Assembly (NCBI GenBank): GCA_025558075.1
Contig: JAHLKF010000005.1
Span: 806,001-870,000, forward strand
Source: Gaertneriomyces semiglobifer
Taxonomy: Eukaryota > Chytridiomycota > Chytridiomycetes > Spizellomycetales > Spizellomycetaceae
DNA length: 64,000 bases
Reading direction: 5' to 3'
Positions 21,641-31,875 of this stretch are shown here, piece by piece. Position 1 is the stretch's first letter. Every line of letters begins with the position of its first letter. A program made the translations under genes and the position numbers. The notes below the pieces were generated by a model. It worked only from the letters and a program-made list of their open reading frames with translations, ran no database searches and had not been told where the DNA came from.

Positions 21641-23062
21641 TTATCCAAGAGGTACGGTTCTATTGTAATCCACTGTCCGGCGACCCATAGGCTGTCCCAC
21701 ACTAATGGGTTCCAGCTCGCGGCTGGCATGGTGAGAGTTGCGGCGGGTGAGCAATGGCGTAGGGCTGGGCTTCACTGGGACGCCGCTTGCACGTCGGTTC
21801 AAAGTATCCTTCAAAGCCGGTGTGTGACCTGGATAGTACGTCTTGCCAAGTGTGCTCGCGAGAGGAGGAGGAGGAACAGAAGCCGCCAGTAACGGTGGCA
21901 GCTTAGTTCTTCCATTAGAGTGAATGGTCATGGCTGACGTGTCCGATGTATGTTCGCACGCCATATTTCCCAACGCCTCCTCCGATGAGACCGTTGGATT
22001 TTCATTGTCGCTTGATTCCTCTTCATGGTCCACTTCGCGCTCAACACGAAGGCGAGCAACCGCGTCCCTCACCTCTGCCTTCGATGCCTCCACCGGCAGT
22101 CGCAAGGTCGCCATCAGAAACGGGATATGGAACCCGCGTGACTGTGTAATCTTATCATCTTCTCCATCATCCAACAGAATCATCTCCTCATCAATCAACA
22201 CGGAGATTCGGAACGTGAGACAATGCGACGTTATTCCCTCCTCTGGGCCGCTTGGTCCCAGAGTTTCCCAACGCCCTATTGTAGTACGGATGACAGTATC
22301 GTCCAATGGTAGGGCGAAAGAGTACCATCTCCCTTTCGTCGTTTGGCTCGGTGATGCCAGCATCGCCTCATGTTGACTTGCACATGGGGTTTCGTCCACG
22401 GCAAAGCCCACAAACAACTTTTCAATAGAAGCTGTGATGCCTGCTTTCAGGCGTACAGTTCCCACAATGGCGTTGTCGCCGATACGTACATCCTCTATCC
22501 TAAGGGTGGAGTCCATCTGCACTTTGGACACTGCTTCGTCAGAGTCGGATGTGAACGGAAGATTCCGAAATGAAATCATGTAACAGGACGCAGCATCCTC
22601 CGATTCTGTTTTCACCGCGGGAAAAAAGCACCATCGTACAACCTCCTCTGGATGCCAGTAGTATACACGTGGAGGATCTTCAGTGAAAGTGACGCGTGGA
22701 GGAGGAGCGTACTGAAACTCTAATGTAGGTGTTGGGGGTTGAGGGTCGGGTGTGATTGGAGAAAGAAGGGTGAGCGGTGATAAAGGGGCACTGGAGGCTA
22801 CCGGCATAGAAGCTGGTATTGAAATTGTTAACGTATGCGGCCTCGGCAGCACGGATGGTTTGGATATAGGTTCCACCTCTTTCGCCCTTCGCTGAGATTC
22901 TTCTGCAGCGTTCCGAACTGACCGCGCGTTGACCATCCTAGTCTTTTCCTGTCGACCAAACTCTACTTCAGCGGTTTTTCTTCGCATAATTGATCCCGAC
23001 AGTGATCCTAACTGTGAATAGGCTTCGCTGAAACCCAATGCTACGGTGCCAATCAGGTACAT
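21641..23062 (-). CDS. Possible PP1-targeting protein with CBM21-like domain and RVTF motif
   Basis: A single exon of 473 residues, starting at the first in-frame ATG (the frame extends 11 codons further only from a GTG). The N-terminal 110 residues are Ser/Pro-rich. An RVTF tetrapeptide at residues 123-126 fits the RVxF docking motif for protein phosphatase 1. From about 185 to 300 follows a beta-rich region with LRIEDVRIG, IVGTVRLK and RWYSFALPL blocks, an order like the CBM21 domain of glycogen-targeting PP1 subunits (Gac1, PPP1R3), though the usual aromatic residues are weak. The C-terminal 130 residues are acidic, then Pro/Ser-rich. The protein clearly resembles part of the gene at 25800-27353, on the other side of the PKA gene. 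The PP1/glycogen role is a hypothesis; the alternative is an unassigned beta-sandwich family. Confidence 0.6.
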   Translation of the reverse strand: MYLIGTVALGFSEAYSQLGSLSGSIMRRKTAEVEFGRQEKTRMVNARSVRNAAEESQRRAKEVEPISKPSVLPRPHTLTISIPASMPVASSAPLSPLTLLSPITPDPQPPTPTLEFQYAPPPRVTFTEDPPRVYYWHPEEVVRWCFFPAVKTESEDAASCYMISFRNLPFTSDSDEAVSKVQMDSTLRIEDVRIGDNAIVGTVRLKAGITASIEKLFVGFAVDETPCASQHEAMLASPSQTTKGRWYSFALPLDDTVIRTTIGRWETLGPSGPEEGITSHCLTFRISVLIDEEMILLDDGEDDKITQSRGFHIPFLMATLRLPVEASKAEVRDAVARLRVEREVDHEEESSDNENPTVSSEEALGNMACEHTSDTSAMTIHSNGRTKLPPLLAASVPPPPLASTLGKTYYPGHTPALKDTLNRRASGVPVKPSPTPLLTRRNSHHASRELEPISVGQPMGRRTVDYNRTVPLG

Positions 23063-23384
23063 TGGTCCGCGTTTTGTCAATGGTGAATTTACCACCGGGA
23101 TCTACCATTAGCCGATGGATAGATATAGACCGGAGGTTCAAAAAATAGAAACCAATGGCGAACGCGGGATGTGTGAGGCCGAGCGTGGACATAAAGCTTG
23201 TGGTAGCTCTGACACACAGACACCCACGAATGTAAGGCGCCGGTATCCACCCCGCCAAAATGAAGGCATCCAATTGGTGAGCTTTTATGGAACGAGCCTT
23301 GAAGGCGAGGCAGCTTTAATAACGCACGACGTTCGCTCGGCAGATGCTGCAAGACCGTGATATAAAGAGTTATTGTTTTGAACC
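23063..23384. promoter_or_regulatory. Divergent intergenic region between CBM21-like gene and PKA gene
   Basis: These 322 bp separate two start codons on opposite strands, so both promoters must lie here. A TATAAAG word at about 23361 sits only some 24 bp before the kinase ATG, too close to be its TATA box unless the leader is very short. Minus-strand open frames crossing this region have no ATG-led continuation into the gene and are not called. Confidence 0.5.
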
Positions 23385-25351
23385 ATGATGCCATCTACTA
23401 GACTCGAGAGCCCGAGCCTACCGCGGCTAGGACGGCTGGGTGACCCAGCAGCGCCGAGCTCACTTCCGCGTCAGAGTGCTGCAGCCGCTTTCAGGCGAAA
23501 GCCCCGCGCTGCGGAGGCAGAAGATGGTTCCTTCATTGGGAACTTGGCAATGGATATTTTGACCAAATCCTCTGGATCAAGCCCAAAGCCGAAGGAGAAG
23601 AGCTATGCGTTTACCAGTCATACGCCAGAGCGGGCCCTCCATAGGAAAATACTCAACAAGCAGTCATCGGAGAATGGTTCCTTGAGAGAGTTCGACACAC
23701 CGGCACGCCCATTTTCACCGGCGCTAGCCGCGGACGTTCTTGGTCGAAACTCACCACCCCTAATTGAAAACCTACCGAAAGAGCCATCGAATGTAGAATC
23801 AGACACATTAAGCGCACAGCTATTGCCAACCCTCAAGCCCATCGAGAATGCCCCTATGGCGCACCTCGACCCCGCATCATATGTGACACCTGCACCGCCG
23901 AAGACTCCTCTAGCTGCTAAGGCACTTCGAAAACTTGGGAAGAAGGTGGTCAATAACAAGCCTAGTCCTACGAGCCCAGTATCACCCATTTCGTCAATGG
24001 ATGTGTACGCGTCTTCCCGACCCATTTCCCCAAAGACACCTATCCCACCTGTACTTGCGCATCCAAAAGGTGCGAGTGGTCAGAGCAAAGCCAGCGTTGA
24101 ACAGTTTACGATTTCAATTGATGACGCTGTTCGCGCTCAAACATTTGCGGTGCGACCAACCTCTGGCCGACCCATTCAGCGAGCCGTTTCGGTGCATCAA
24201 CGTGGGCCCTTCAAGTACGAACTAAAAGATTTTGCTCTACAAAAGACGTTAGGACAGGGCGCCTTTGCGAAGGTATATCTTGTCAAGCGAACCCTTGATG
24301 GGCGCCTTTTCGCATTGAAATCGATGCGAAAGGACCACGTTATACAGATGAAGCAAGTCGCGCATGTGCAAAATGAGAGGCACTTGATGGAAAAAATTCA
24401 AAATTCGTTCTTGGTGAGCTTGGAGGCCACCTTCCAGGATGTTGCGCACATTTACATGATCATTGAGTACATGTCCGGTGGCGATTTGTTCAACCAAATT
24501 AAAAGATATGGATACTTTGAAGAGCCCGTAGCTAGATGTTACGCCTCAGGTAGGCCTACACTCGTCGCGGTTGACCATGTCCCGCTTCTAACGTCGTGTC
24601 ACCAACCCATAGAAGTGGCAATGGCGCTCTCTTTTTTGCACAGTGAGAACATTGTATACCGAGACTTGAAACCGGAAAACGTATTACTTGACGGTGAAGG
24701 ACACGTCAAATTGGGTGATTTTGGTTTCGCAAAAGTAGTCGACAGCACAACTCGCACGTTTTGCGGCACACCGTCTTACATTCCACCTGAGATACTTCTT
24801 CGAAAAGATTACTCGTGTGCGGTAGATTGGTGGTCCTTCGGAGTGCTCATTTTTGAGATGCTATCTGGTTGTTCGCCGTTCCAGGACAATACGTTCAACA
24901 CGACCTATGAACGCATTCTGCAAGGGCGTATTCAGTGGCCTTCCATGCGCCAGAAGTACTTTTCGAGAAACGCGGAGAACCTCATCTTATCTTTGCTCGT
25001 GTTTAACCCCGATCAGCGCCTCGGCTGCATTGACGAGTGCGAAATCCGCGATCACCCCTTTTTCTCTCCCGTAGATTGGGTAAGTACCATCAATACTCTC
25101 GATTTTGCGCTCGACGCGCTAACTCTCTTCTCGGCGACCAGGGTAAAGTGAAATTACGCAAGCAACGCGTCCCACTTCCGCCAGCATCTCGCGGCGGTTT
25201 GCAACGGTCTTCGAGCTTCGGACAAGGATTCGCAGCCGAGTCAAGTGATTCAACAGAGTTCGAACTCAGTGCTTGGCGAAGTGCCAGTTGGGCTGCCGGG
25301 GGTGCGAGCCACACAGAGCAGCATGTGAATGACTTATTCAAAGACTTTTGA
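23385..25351 (+). CDS. cAMP-dependent protein kinase (PKA) catalytic subunit, AGC family
   Basis: Three exons (23385-24549, 24613-25079, 25142-25351) give 613 residues. The first 280 are low-complexity (Ser/Pro/Ala-rich), a longer lead than in animal PKA but common in fungi. The kinase domain starts near 283: glycine loop LGQGAFAKV from 289, VAIK-type Lys at FALK (312), catalytic loop YRDLKPEN, DFGFAK, activation-loop TFCGTPSYIPPE and the APE-equivalent PPE. It ends in the AGC tail, and the last residues are LFKDF, a C-terminal FxxF hydrophobic motif as in PKA catalytic subunits (FTEF). This separates it from PKC, Sch9 and S6K types, which extend past the motif. PKA acts downstream of cAMP on metabolism and growth. 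The tail between 545 and the end is Ser-rich and longer than usual. Confidence 0.88.
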
Positions 25352-25620
25352 TAGATGAGCCAATTGGGGAGGCTAGTTGTAGTAGTTGCGTTTATGGTAG
25401 CTTAGTGCGAGTTCAGAATACTTTGCCATCAGCGGCATCATCTAACGTTATACGTTCCCTGTCTTTCGCACTTCACGTGGTAGAGTATGGTTTTCAATAG
25501 ACAACATTTGTCACGATTCTGACTTGAACGACCGGCATCATTACGCGTTGTGTGTAGTGATGAAGGGATCCTCTTTCAAAGTCTCTGACGATGTCATAGT
25601 GAAGTGTGTAGATTCAGTCC

Positions 25621-25803
25621 ATGGCCCAAGAATTCTCCGTTGCCAAATTAAGTAACATTATGAACGAGACAATGAACGCCGGCGGGAAGACATTCATCCA
25701 TGAGGATCTGGTAAGCATAGTGGAGAAGCATCAGCAGCTATGGTACGGGAGAAGCTAACACCCGGCAACTCTATCCTAGTGTGGTTATATCAGGATTGCA
25801 TGA
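25621..25803 (+). CDS. Possible spliced upstream ORF, 37 codons
   Basis: An ATG at 25621 opens a frame of 30 codons up to a strong donor (GTAAGC at 25711). A matching acceptor (CTAAC branch site, CTATCCTAG) ends at 25779. The joined frame runs seven more codons and stops with TGA at 25801-25803. That TGA overlaps the ATG of the next gene (ATGA, 25800-25803). The encoded peptide has no recognised family. It could be a leader peptide that controls the downstream gene by termination and restart, or the 5' end of a gene whose true splicing I have misjudged. Confidence 0.3.
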
Positions 25804-27353
25804 GAAGGAATTTCTTCAGACTCTGTACCATGTCATACATATACTATGCCTCATCCAGTATTAGCAGCATCTCGCCGGTTTTCTCCAGCAAGGACCTAAC
25901 GTTTAAAAGGCCACGATCCGGAAGTAATCGCGCTGCACCTCGGTCGGGAGCCGCAGCGGGTTCACCTCTTCCTCGAAAAGCGCGCAGGTCTTCTGAACCA
26001 GGTGGTTCGTCTTCGGTCCAAATCAGCCTCGAGCGAAACAAGGTGCTCACGTACACTAAAGATGAAGTCGTTGCAAGGATGGTTTTTCCTGGCAGCAGGC
26101 CGGCAACTCCAAAGGGGGATAATAATGCGAAGGAAACGTTTTATGTATTATCATTTCGAAAGTTTCCACGGGCAGTCTCACCAAACATACGAGGCGCTGT
26201 GGATCCAGCTGAGGGCTCTTCGGCGACAACACTCGTCTTGAACGACATGCAGGTGGACCTCAAACGCGACAGCGTATCCGGGGTACTATCCTATTGGACA
26301 GCACCTTGGGTAGTTCTTGGCGTAGATAAGCCAGCCAGTATTCCTATCGCCGTAAATGTTGCCCCGAATACCCGAATTGACATCGTAGCGAAGTTGCGAC
26401 CAGCGGTCAAAGAAGGCGTTGGTGATAGTACGCCACGAAAACGCGTTTCTGGTGGTGGACGTGCCCTGATGATGATGATGGGACCAGCGCCAGCGGAACG
26501 ACCTGGCTCCGTGGATATTGGGTGGGACTTGTATGATTTCGAGTTACCTTGCGGAACGGGGTCGCCATTTGCTGCTGCTATGGAACGGCTGGGGCAGGAT
26601 GCCACTCAAGAGCTGAATTCACGCAATGCGCTCACGAATACCTATAAGATCATCTCATCGCCGCTAGCGGGTGGTGCCAAAGCAGCGTCTTCGACCGACA
26701 ACGCTGTCAAGTGGCAAGTAACTCTGCGCTTTTGTGCATCGGTGAACGATGAACGCGACCAGGTTCAGTCAGCCGAGTGGGCCGTCACTGCGCAAATGGC
26801 AAAAGTGCTATATACGAAACCGTTGAAATCCGGCAAAAGAAGCGATGAATCTGGCTCCGACAGTGAAATTGCCAATCGTCGTGGTTCCGATCCCAGTCAT
26901 AGGACAGCGGGTTCGAACAACTCGATTAGTTCAGATGTGCAAACCCGAGTGATCGAGCTTGCTAATCGCGCCTCGAGTGTGCAGTTACCCATCGGGTCCC
27001 CACGGGTTGCTTCTCCAATGGTCAGCGCAGCTGATTTAGGGGCCGTGACGGAATCTGCATCTATGCCGCCCAGCACGAGCGAACCCAACGAAGTGCGCAT
27101 GGCTGAGTTAACTGCGATGCTAAAGGACAGCTTTCCTAATGGCAAGGCGACTGCACAAGACGATGATGGTGAAGACGACGCAGGTGATGCATCTAGTGGC
27201 GAGGAATCAGTTGATGTGGAGGAAGAGTCTCCACGTCCTCGGATTAAGAAGCCTGTGTCGACGTTTTACCAATCGACGTATACTTTTACGCCGTCGTTTT
27301 CTACTGCAAGCACATTACAGACTGCTGCACTTGCTAGACGCATGCACCGCTGA
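25800..27353 (+). CDS. Paralog-like partner of the CBM21-like protein, unknown function
   Basis: A single exon; 517 residues if translation starts at 25800. The frame is open back to an ATG at 25740, but that region looks like an intron, so the start is uncertain (25800 or 25830). After a Ser/Arg-rich lead comes NKVLTYTKDEVVARM...FYVLSFRKFP, which lines up with RVYYWHPEEVVRW...CYMISFRNLPF of the minus-strand protein at 21641-23062. The following TLVLNDMQV and WDLYDFELP blocks match its TLRIEDVRI and RWYSFALPL. The two genes are therefore related and flank the PKA gene. The canonical RVxF motif is not kept here. The C-terminal third is disordered and acidic (DDDGEDDAGD), with Ser/Pro sites. 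The gene ends 77 bp from the convergent DUF1206 gene. Function is not known; a regulatory beta-domain scaffold is the best guess. Confidence 0.55.
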   Translation: MRRNFFRLCTMSYIYYASSSISSISPVFSSKDLTFKRPRSGSNRAAPRSGAAAGSPLPRKARRSSEPGGSSSVQISLERNKVLTYTKDEVVARMVFPGSRPATPKGDNNAKETFYVLSFRKFPRAVSPNIRGAVDPAEGSSATTLVLNDMQVDLKRDSVSGVLSYWTAPWVVLGVDKPASIPIAVNVAPNTRIDIVAKLRPAVKEGVGDSTPRKRVSGGGRALMMMMGPAPAERPGSVDIGWDLYDFELPCGTGSPFAAAMERLGQDATQELNSRNALTNTYKIISSPLAGGAKAASSTDNAVKWQVTLRFCASVNDERDQVQSAEWAVTAQMAKVLYTKPLKSGKRSDESGSDSEIANRRGSDPSHRTAGSNNSISSDVQTRVIELANRASSVQLPIGSPRVASPMVSAADLGAVTESASMPPSTSEPNEVRMAELTAMLKDSFPNGKATAQDDDGEDDAGDASSGEESVDVEEESPRPRIKKPVSTFYQSTYTFTPSFSTASTLQTAALARRMHR

Positions 27354-27429
27354 ATTTATCAGAATATACATATTGTACAGGTTCCCCAAAATTTTGTCTA
27401 CGCTTTGCGATTGTTGTCGCTCTAAACGT

Positions 27430-28718
27430 CTACGTCTGTGTGGCCCGTCGGGATCTCCCACTTGGTGGGGGTGTGGGAAAGTTCCGATAGTATATGCAGA
27501 GTATAGCGTAGAAGCCGTACGTAGCCGTCATGATTCCAATAATCATCATGAAAACCTTCCCGACGCCTGAGTCCGACAGCAAATTCAAGCCGCTCGAGAC
27601 GGTGTTCTGCGCTTGCTGCACCGGCTCTGATCCAAGTGCCTTGAAGACCAACACAGATACAAAAAGAAAGATACCGGCGCGACCTAGGTAGCCGACATGC
27701 CCAGTGATCAACAGCAACCACCTCTCATACTTTGTCTTGCATTTGCTCCAATTCATTTCGTAATGCCATTTTCGCGTGAAAGCACCTTGTAGTTGAATCA
27801 CGCACGCAATCGCAAACGCGATGCCAATAACGAATAAGCCCGCCCTTCGTACTCGCGTTGTTCTCCAGCTGTTGGGAAACGCGCTCGGCTCCAACGCTCG
27901 CAATTGATTGATCAGAATCTCAATGACATAATAGGAGTACGCCAGATATACGCATGCCGAAACAAATGGCGACAGGCGATAGGCAAAAAAGTTGCGGTAC
28001 TTGCCAAACGTCGCATCGGCGCCTTGAAAGGTCACGCATTCCCATAAACGCCATATCGCGTAACACCATAGCGCTGTAGAGAGTCAATCGATTGTTAAAA
28101 GGTGATTTCCCGCTATCAGTATAGGAAAGGCATGTGACTAACTCACCAAGCAGCATGCAAACTAACAGCGCTGGACCAGCGGGAAACTGCCCAATCAGAA
28201 CAAAGGCACCCTACAGTAGTAGTTTACGTTAAGTAACATACTTAACAAAAGACTCAGTTAAACAAGCACTTATTCCATACCTGCGGAGATTCGTCAAACT
28301 CGCCCTCCTCGTGCAAATCACTGGCACTGGCACATGTCATGCCGCCAATGAACGCATACACCAGTCCCTTGGCCCCAAAGCCTACACGCCCAAACCAGGC
28401 GTCATACCTCTTCCACCGCTTAGACACGCCAGTACCTCTACGGATACTGTACCAACAGAGGCAATGAGGAGGACAGCAGTATGTGTCAACTCTAAGTCTG
28501 GACGTGCGTCGAGGATCTACGGCGTCAACATCCTCTACCCGAATCGTAATGGAGGAATCATTCACACTGGGAGGAGGGTGAGTAGGATAAGATGTGTCCT
28601 TGTGCGTTGTGTGTGTGTCAGGCGACGACGATGTTTCTGGGCTAATTTTTGAAGCACTGTGGGCGAAACCCGGACTCGACGAAGAGTCCTTCATGTCTCC
28701 AACTTTGTCTTCCGACAT
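27430..28718 (-). CDS. DUF1206 multi-pass membrane protein
   Basis: Three exons (28718-28281, 28210-28147, 28073-27430) join in phase to 381 residues. The first 115 or so residues are polar, Ser/Thr/Pro-rich and probably cytosolic. The rest holds about six membrane helices. Two repeats carry the DUF1206 signature: FGRVGFGAKGLVYAFIGG with a following QGAF and WCYAIWRLWE, and GHVGYLGRAGIFLFVSV with QQAQNTVSSG and a YGFYAI block. DUF1206 is a family of unknown function described mostly from bacteria, where three tandem two-helix repeats are usual. The presence of three introns' worth of splice signals and a eukaryotic low-complexity lead shows it is a settled host gene, not contamination. The gene converges on its neighbour with only 76 bp between stops. 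Confidence 0.7.
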
Positions 28719-28960
28719 CGGCTCCTACAAGAGGCTTCTGGTTCTCTGCGTTCAGCTTTACGAATTCCTAAAATCCTTCGCCCTTCTTGTCCACAGTGTC
28801 TCGCTTCTTATAAAGGCGTTTCCCACTGCCAAAATTCTTGACGCGCTGATGTCATTACGCCATAAACGCCACATATCGATAACTTCAAAGTGAAACCTAC
28901 ATAAGCTAGACTACCATAGCCCACCACTACTCCTAGTCTACTGTATCTAAGCGTTAAATA

Positions 28961-31585
28961 TCACCTATTTACTTCTATATCGGCACCTGTTTTGGTAAAC
29001 GGAAGCTCTAGATCCAGGTCGCCCAGTGCCATGTCCCAAAGAGCATCGTCGTCATCATCATACGTATGGCTATCTCGGGTCCCATTTCGCCCTCGTGAAG
29101 AGTAGGAAGAGCCAGTATCAAGAGAGTAAAAAGTCGTGCTAGGACTGGAGCTCAATCCATCGTTTACGCGATTCCCATGTCGCGATCGAGAACGCGATCT
29201 GGATCGTGACTGAGATGAGACAGGGTGAGTATGTGTAGTGTGAAATGTAGTGCCTGTGCTGATCGTCGTTGGCGAACTGCCTTCGTCATCCCGCTCTCCT
29301 CCTCTTCCAGAGGAGATAGAATCAGACGATGCGGATGTATTTAATCTAGGTGGCGGCCCGGGTCGAACTGCTCCGAAAGGATTTTTGATTTCCTGAGGCG
29401 ATTGAGGAACACTTACGACGTCTGTTGGAGGCGGCGGACGTGGCGGATATGGCGCTGTCGTGCTTCCGTGGGGCACGACCTCGTCAAGGAACGAAGCGCG
29501 CGGTGTAAGCCGGGGAGTGGGTCTTGAAGTTGACGCGGCTGTATCTCCGTCTGTGACACTGCCACCTGTGGTGAGAGCACTGGCTCCGCTGCTTCTCCTG
29601 CTCCCCGCGAAAAAGGGGTTTCTCTCCAGCAATACACTCTCCTGCATTGTAGAATCACCTGTGCTATCACTCTCATCGCCTTTGTTGGTATCCGGGTTGC
29701 GCAGAAGCATAGCCGCAATCGAACTCAAGGTAGTACGCACGCTGCCTGTTGTACTTGTTCGCGTGGATGTAACTCGTTGCACGCTGGGCATATCCAGACC
29801 ACTTGGTGGAGCGCGAGCAGGCAACTCGTCCCTTTCTTCGACGGCGCCGTTTTCGCCTCTTAATGCTGCGCCACGCTCGTCTCCGCTAGAGCTGCTACTA
29901 ATGTTACTGCCACTCTTCAGTCTTCCGACAGTCAATTCGGGATCCAATCCGCCGGCAGAAGCCGCCGGACTCTCTACTGATGCGAGTTTTTCCCTGAATT
30001 CGCCCCTGTTTTGCCTACTACTATCCGATGGACGCTCTGGGTTCTCTCTTCGCACATTTCGCTTCATGATGAGAACGGCAGCGATCAAGAGGAGAGCTCC
30101 AGCAACACAGGCAATAACGATTCCAGCTATAGCACCACTTGATAGCTTGCTGCCCGGCTGTTGATCAGCTTGCGAATCCGGGCGTTCAGGATCTCTACCC
30201 ATGTCCGAGGATCCAGAAATCAAACCATCGGACGTCAATAGCTGCGCCTCTATAGCAGGTGTGTTGTGGATGAGAAAAGAAAGGTACCGTGTGCCTGGTA
30301 GGGTTCGGCGTAGCTGCAGCGCGCTAATTGCCGCGCTGGGGGAGGCCGCCGAGTACGTATATATTCGAAGGTCGGAAGTAGTGGGCACCACCAGAATCTT
30401 TTCGCCAGGCTGGCTGCCGACCAATGTGTAGACAGTAGACGACGAGCAAGGAGGTTCGTATCTCCACTCTTTGGTACCTGTTGCATTATTAAGAGCAAGG
30501 AGTGTTCCGTCTCGTTCGCCATCGTGCCCAGTGCATACAAATAAGAGCCCATTGGATACATCGGCACCAACATAGTCCACCTTGCCAGACGCTGTGTTAT
30601 CCAGCCTCCATATGGGATTCAAGTCATACTGATTCAACATGGAGATGTTGCCATCAAGAATAGCAACCCCACTCCAGCCCGTAACACTAAGCAGATTCGT
30701 GCGATTCTTACCACTCGCAACGGCCTTCGGCGTCACGCCGGCGCTAAATGGAATGTTTTCCCAATCGGCGATGAAGGCGAGGTTGTTGGAGAGAAGGAAG
30801 AAGGATTGTGGCGTCTCTGGCGCGGATGAGATCGCCAATCCGGTGATAGGACCATAACCTATCGGGTTGCAGAAGGAAGAAGGGGATGTGGTACGAGAAT
30901 ATGCGTAGCGAAGAATGCATGGATTGCCTGTGGAAGGCGTCGTTGCCAGTGCGTAGATGTATCCATTCCGTGAATCGATCACCGGTTGAAAAGGATACGA
31001 CGCAGAGGTGGTGGCGTTTGCCAGGACCGGTTCCCATAAATCACGAGAGGATACGAAGTAGGCAAAAACGGCTGCCGGGGTGGCGGGACCAGACTGGACT
31101 TGAGATGGATCACTTGCCACAAATAGGAGCGAGATGGTCGACGGTTGATCAAATGCGGAGAAAATTGACAACGAAACTGCTTGATCCAGGAGGCGGTATG
31201 AATTCGGCAGATAGAATTCTTTAAGAACTGTTGATGGTGCATCCGAGGTTGAGGCCTTTTTTACCTCCATGCATAACAGTTTGAACGTAGTGGCACCATC
31301 AACGGTAAGGGCAGAGAGGGCAAACCATGCCTGTCCGAACGAATCAATAACCGGTGGTGCGACCACTTCCCAAGACCTTCCATCTTGATTCATTGAAGGT
31401 AACACGGGTATACTCTCGGGTTCGGGCGATCCCACAGACAATGGCAAACGAAGAGTCCCAGAGATACTACCAGTGTGAAAGGGATCGTTTCCTGGTTGTG
31501 AAAACGTTTCGTAGAGTGAAGTGGGCTGATTACTTGCTTGTCTTGGCCATCGCAGTGATGAGGAACCCGTAGACCACGGAGGCAT
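28961..31585 (-). CDS. Single-pass surface protein with PQQ/beta-propeller-like domain
   Basis: One exon of 874 residues from the first in-frame ATG. Residues to about 490 form a beta-rich region with repeats of the PQQ-propeller kind: LLALNNATGTKEWRYE and the preceding NGLLFVCTGHDG are the clearest. Cys pairs and N-glycosylation-type NxS/T sites suggest it faces outward. A membrane helix follows (GAIAGIVIACVAGALLLIAA and beyond) with KRNVRR on its inner side, then a cytosolic tail of about 330 residues rich in Ser, Thr, Pro and an Arg-Ser repeat, ending in an acidic patch. The layout is that of a surface sensor. No N-terminal signal peptide is visible, so an upstream exon encoding one may have been missed. 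Family not recognised beyond the propeller-like repeats. Confidence 0.65.
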   Translation of the reverse strand: MPPWSTGSSSLRWPRQASNQPTSLYETFSQPGNDPFHTGSISGTLRLPLSVGSPEPESIPVLPSMNQDGRSWEVVAPPVIDSFGQAWFALSALTVDGATTFKLLCMEVKKASTSDAPSTVLKEFYLPNSYRLLDQAVSLSIFSAFDQPSTISLLFVASDPSQVQSGPATPAAVFAYFVSSRDLWEPVLANATTSASYPFQPVIDSRNGYIYALATTPSTGNPCILRYAYSRTTSPSSFCNPIGYGPITGLAISSAPETPQSFFLLSNNLAFIADWENIPFSAGVTPKAVASGKNRTNLLSVTGWSGVAILDGNISMLNQYDLNPIWRLDNTASGKVDYVGADVSNGLLFVCTGHDGERDGTLLALNNATGTKEWRYEPPCSSSTVYTLVGSQPGEKILVVPTTSDLRIYTYSAASPSAAISALQLRRTLPGTRYLSFLIHNTPAIEAQLLTSDGLISGSSDMGRDPERPDSQADQQPGSKLSSGAIAGIVIACVAGALLLIAAVLIMKRNVRRENPERPSDSSRQNRGEFREKLASVESPAASAGGLDPELTVGRLKSGSNISSSSSGDERGAALRGENGAVEERDELPARAPPSGLDMPSVQRVTSTRTSTTGSVRTTLSSIAAMLLRNPDTNKGDESDSTGDSTMQESVLLERNPFFAGSRRSSGASALTTGGSVTDGDTAASTSRPTPRLTPRASFLDEVVPHGSTTAPYPPRPPPPTDVVSVPQSPQEIKNPFGAVRPGPPPRLNTSASSDSISSGRGGERDDEGSSPTTISTGTTFHTTHTHPVSSQSRSRSRSRSRHGNRVNDGLSSSPSTTFYSLDTGSSYSSRGRNGTRDSHTYDDDDDALWDMALGDLDLELPFTKTGADIEVNR

Positions 31586-31875
31586 CGTTTTCTCACGGAC
31601 CGCAGCGTTGCGCGCTTGTACGTGCTGTCGCCAAAACTCCACACCCGGTCTCAATCTGCGATCATGTTCCCGCCTGTGTTTAAGCGCGGCCTCTCTAGCA
31701 GCAATAGTTGCTCAAATAGTCGAGTTTTGCCTTTCTTGCTGTCTCAAAGTTTAGAGCGAAACTCCTGTATGTATAACGTAAGCACAGTTGGGTTATGTAA
31801 GCTCCGATCGTAAAGTATATTCGCGTGAGCCGCTGTGACCTTGCTTCGCATAGAAGAAGGCGGTATTAAATTCTT

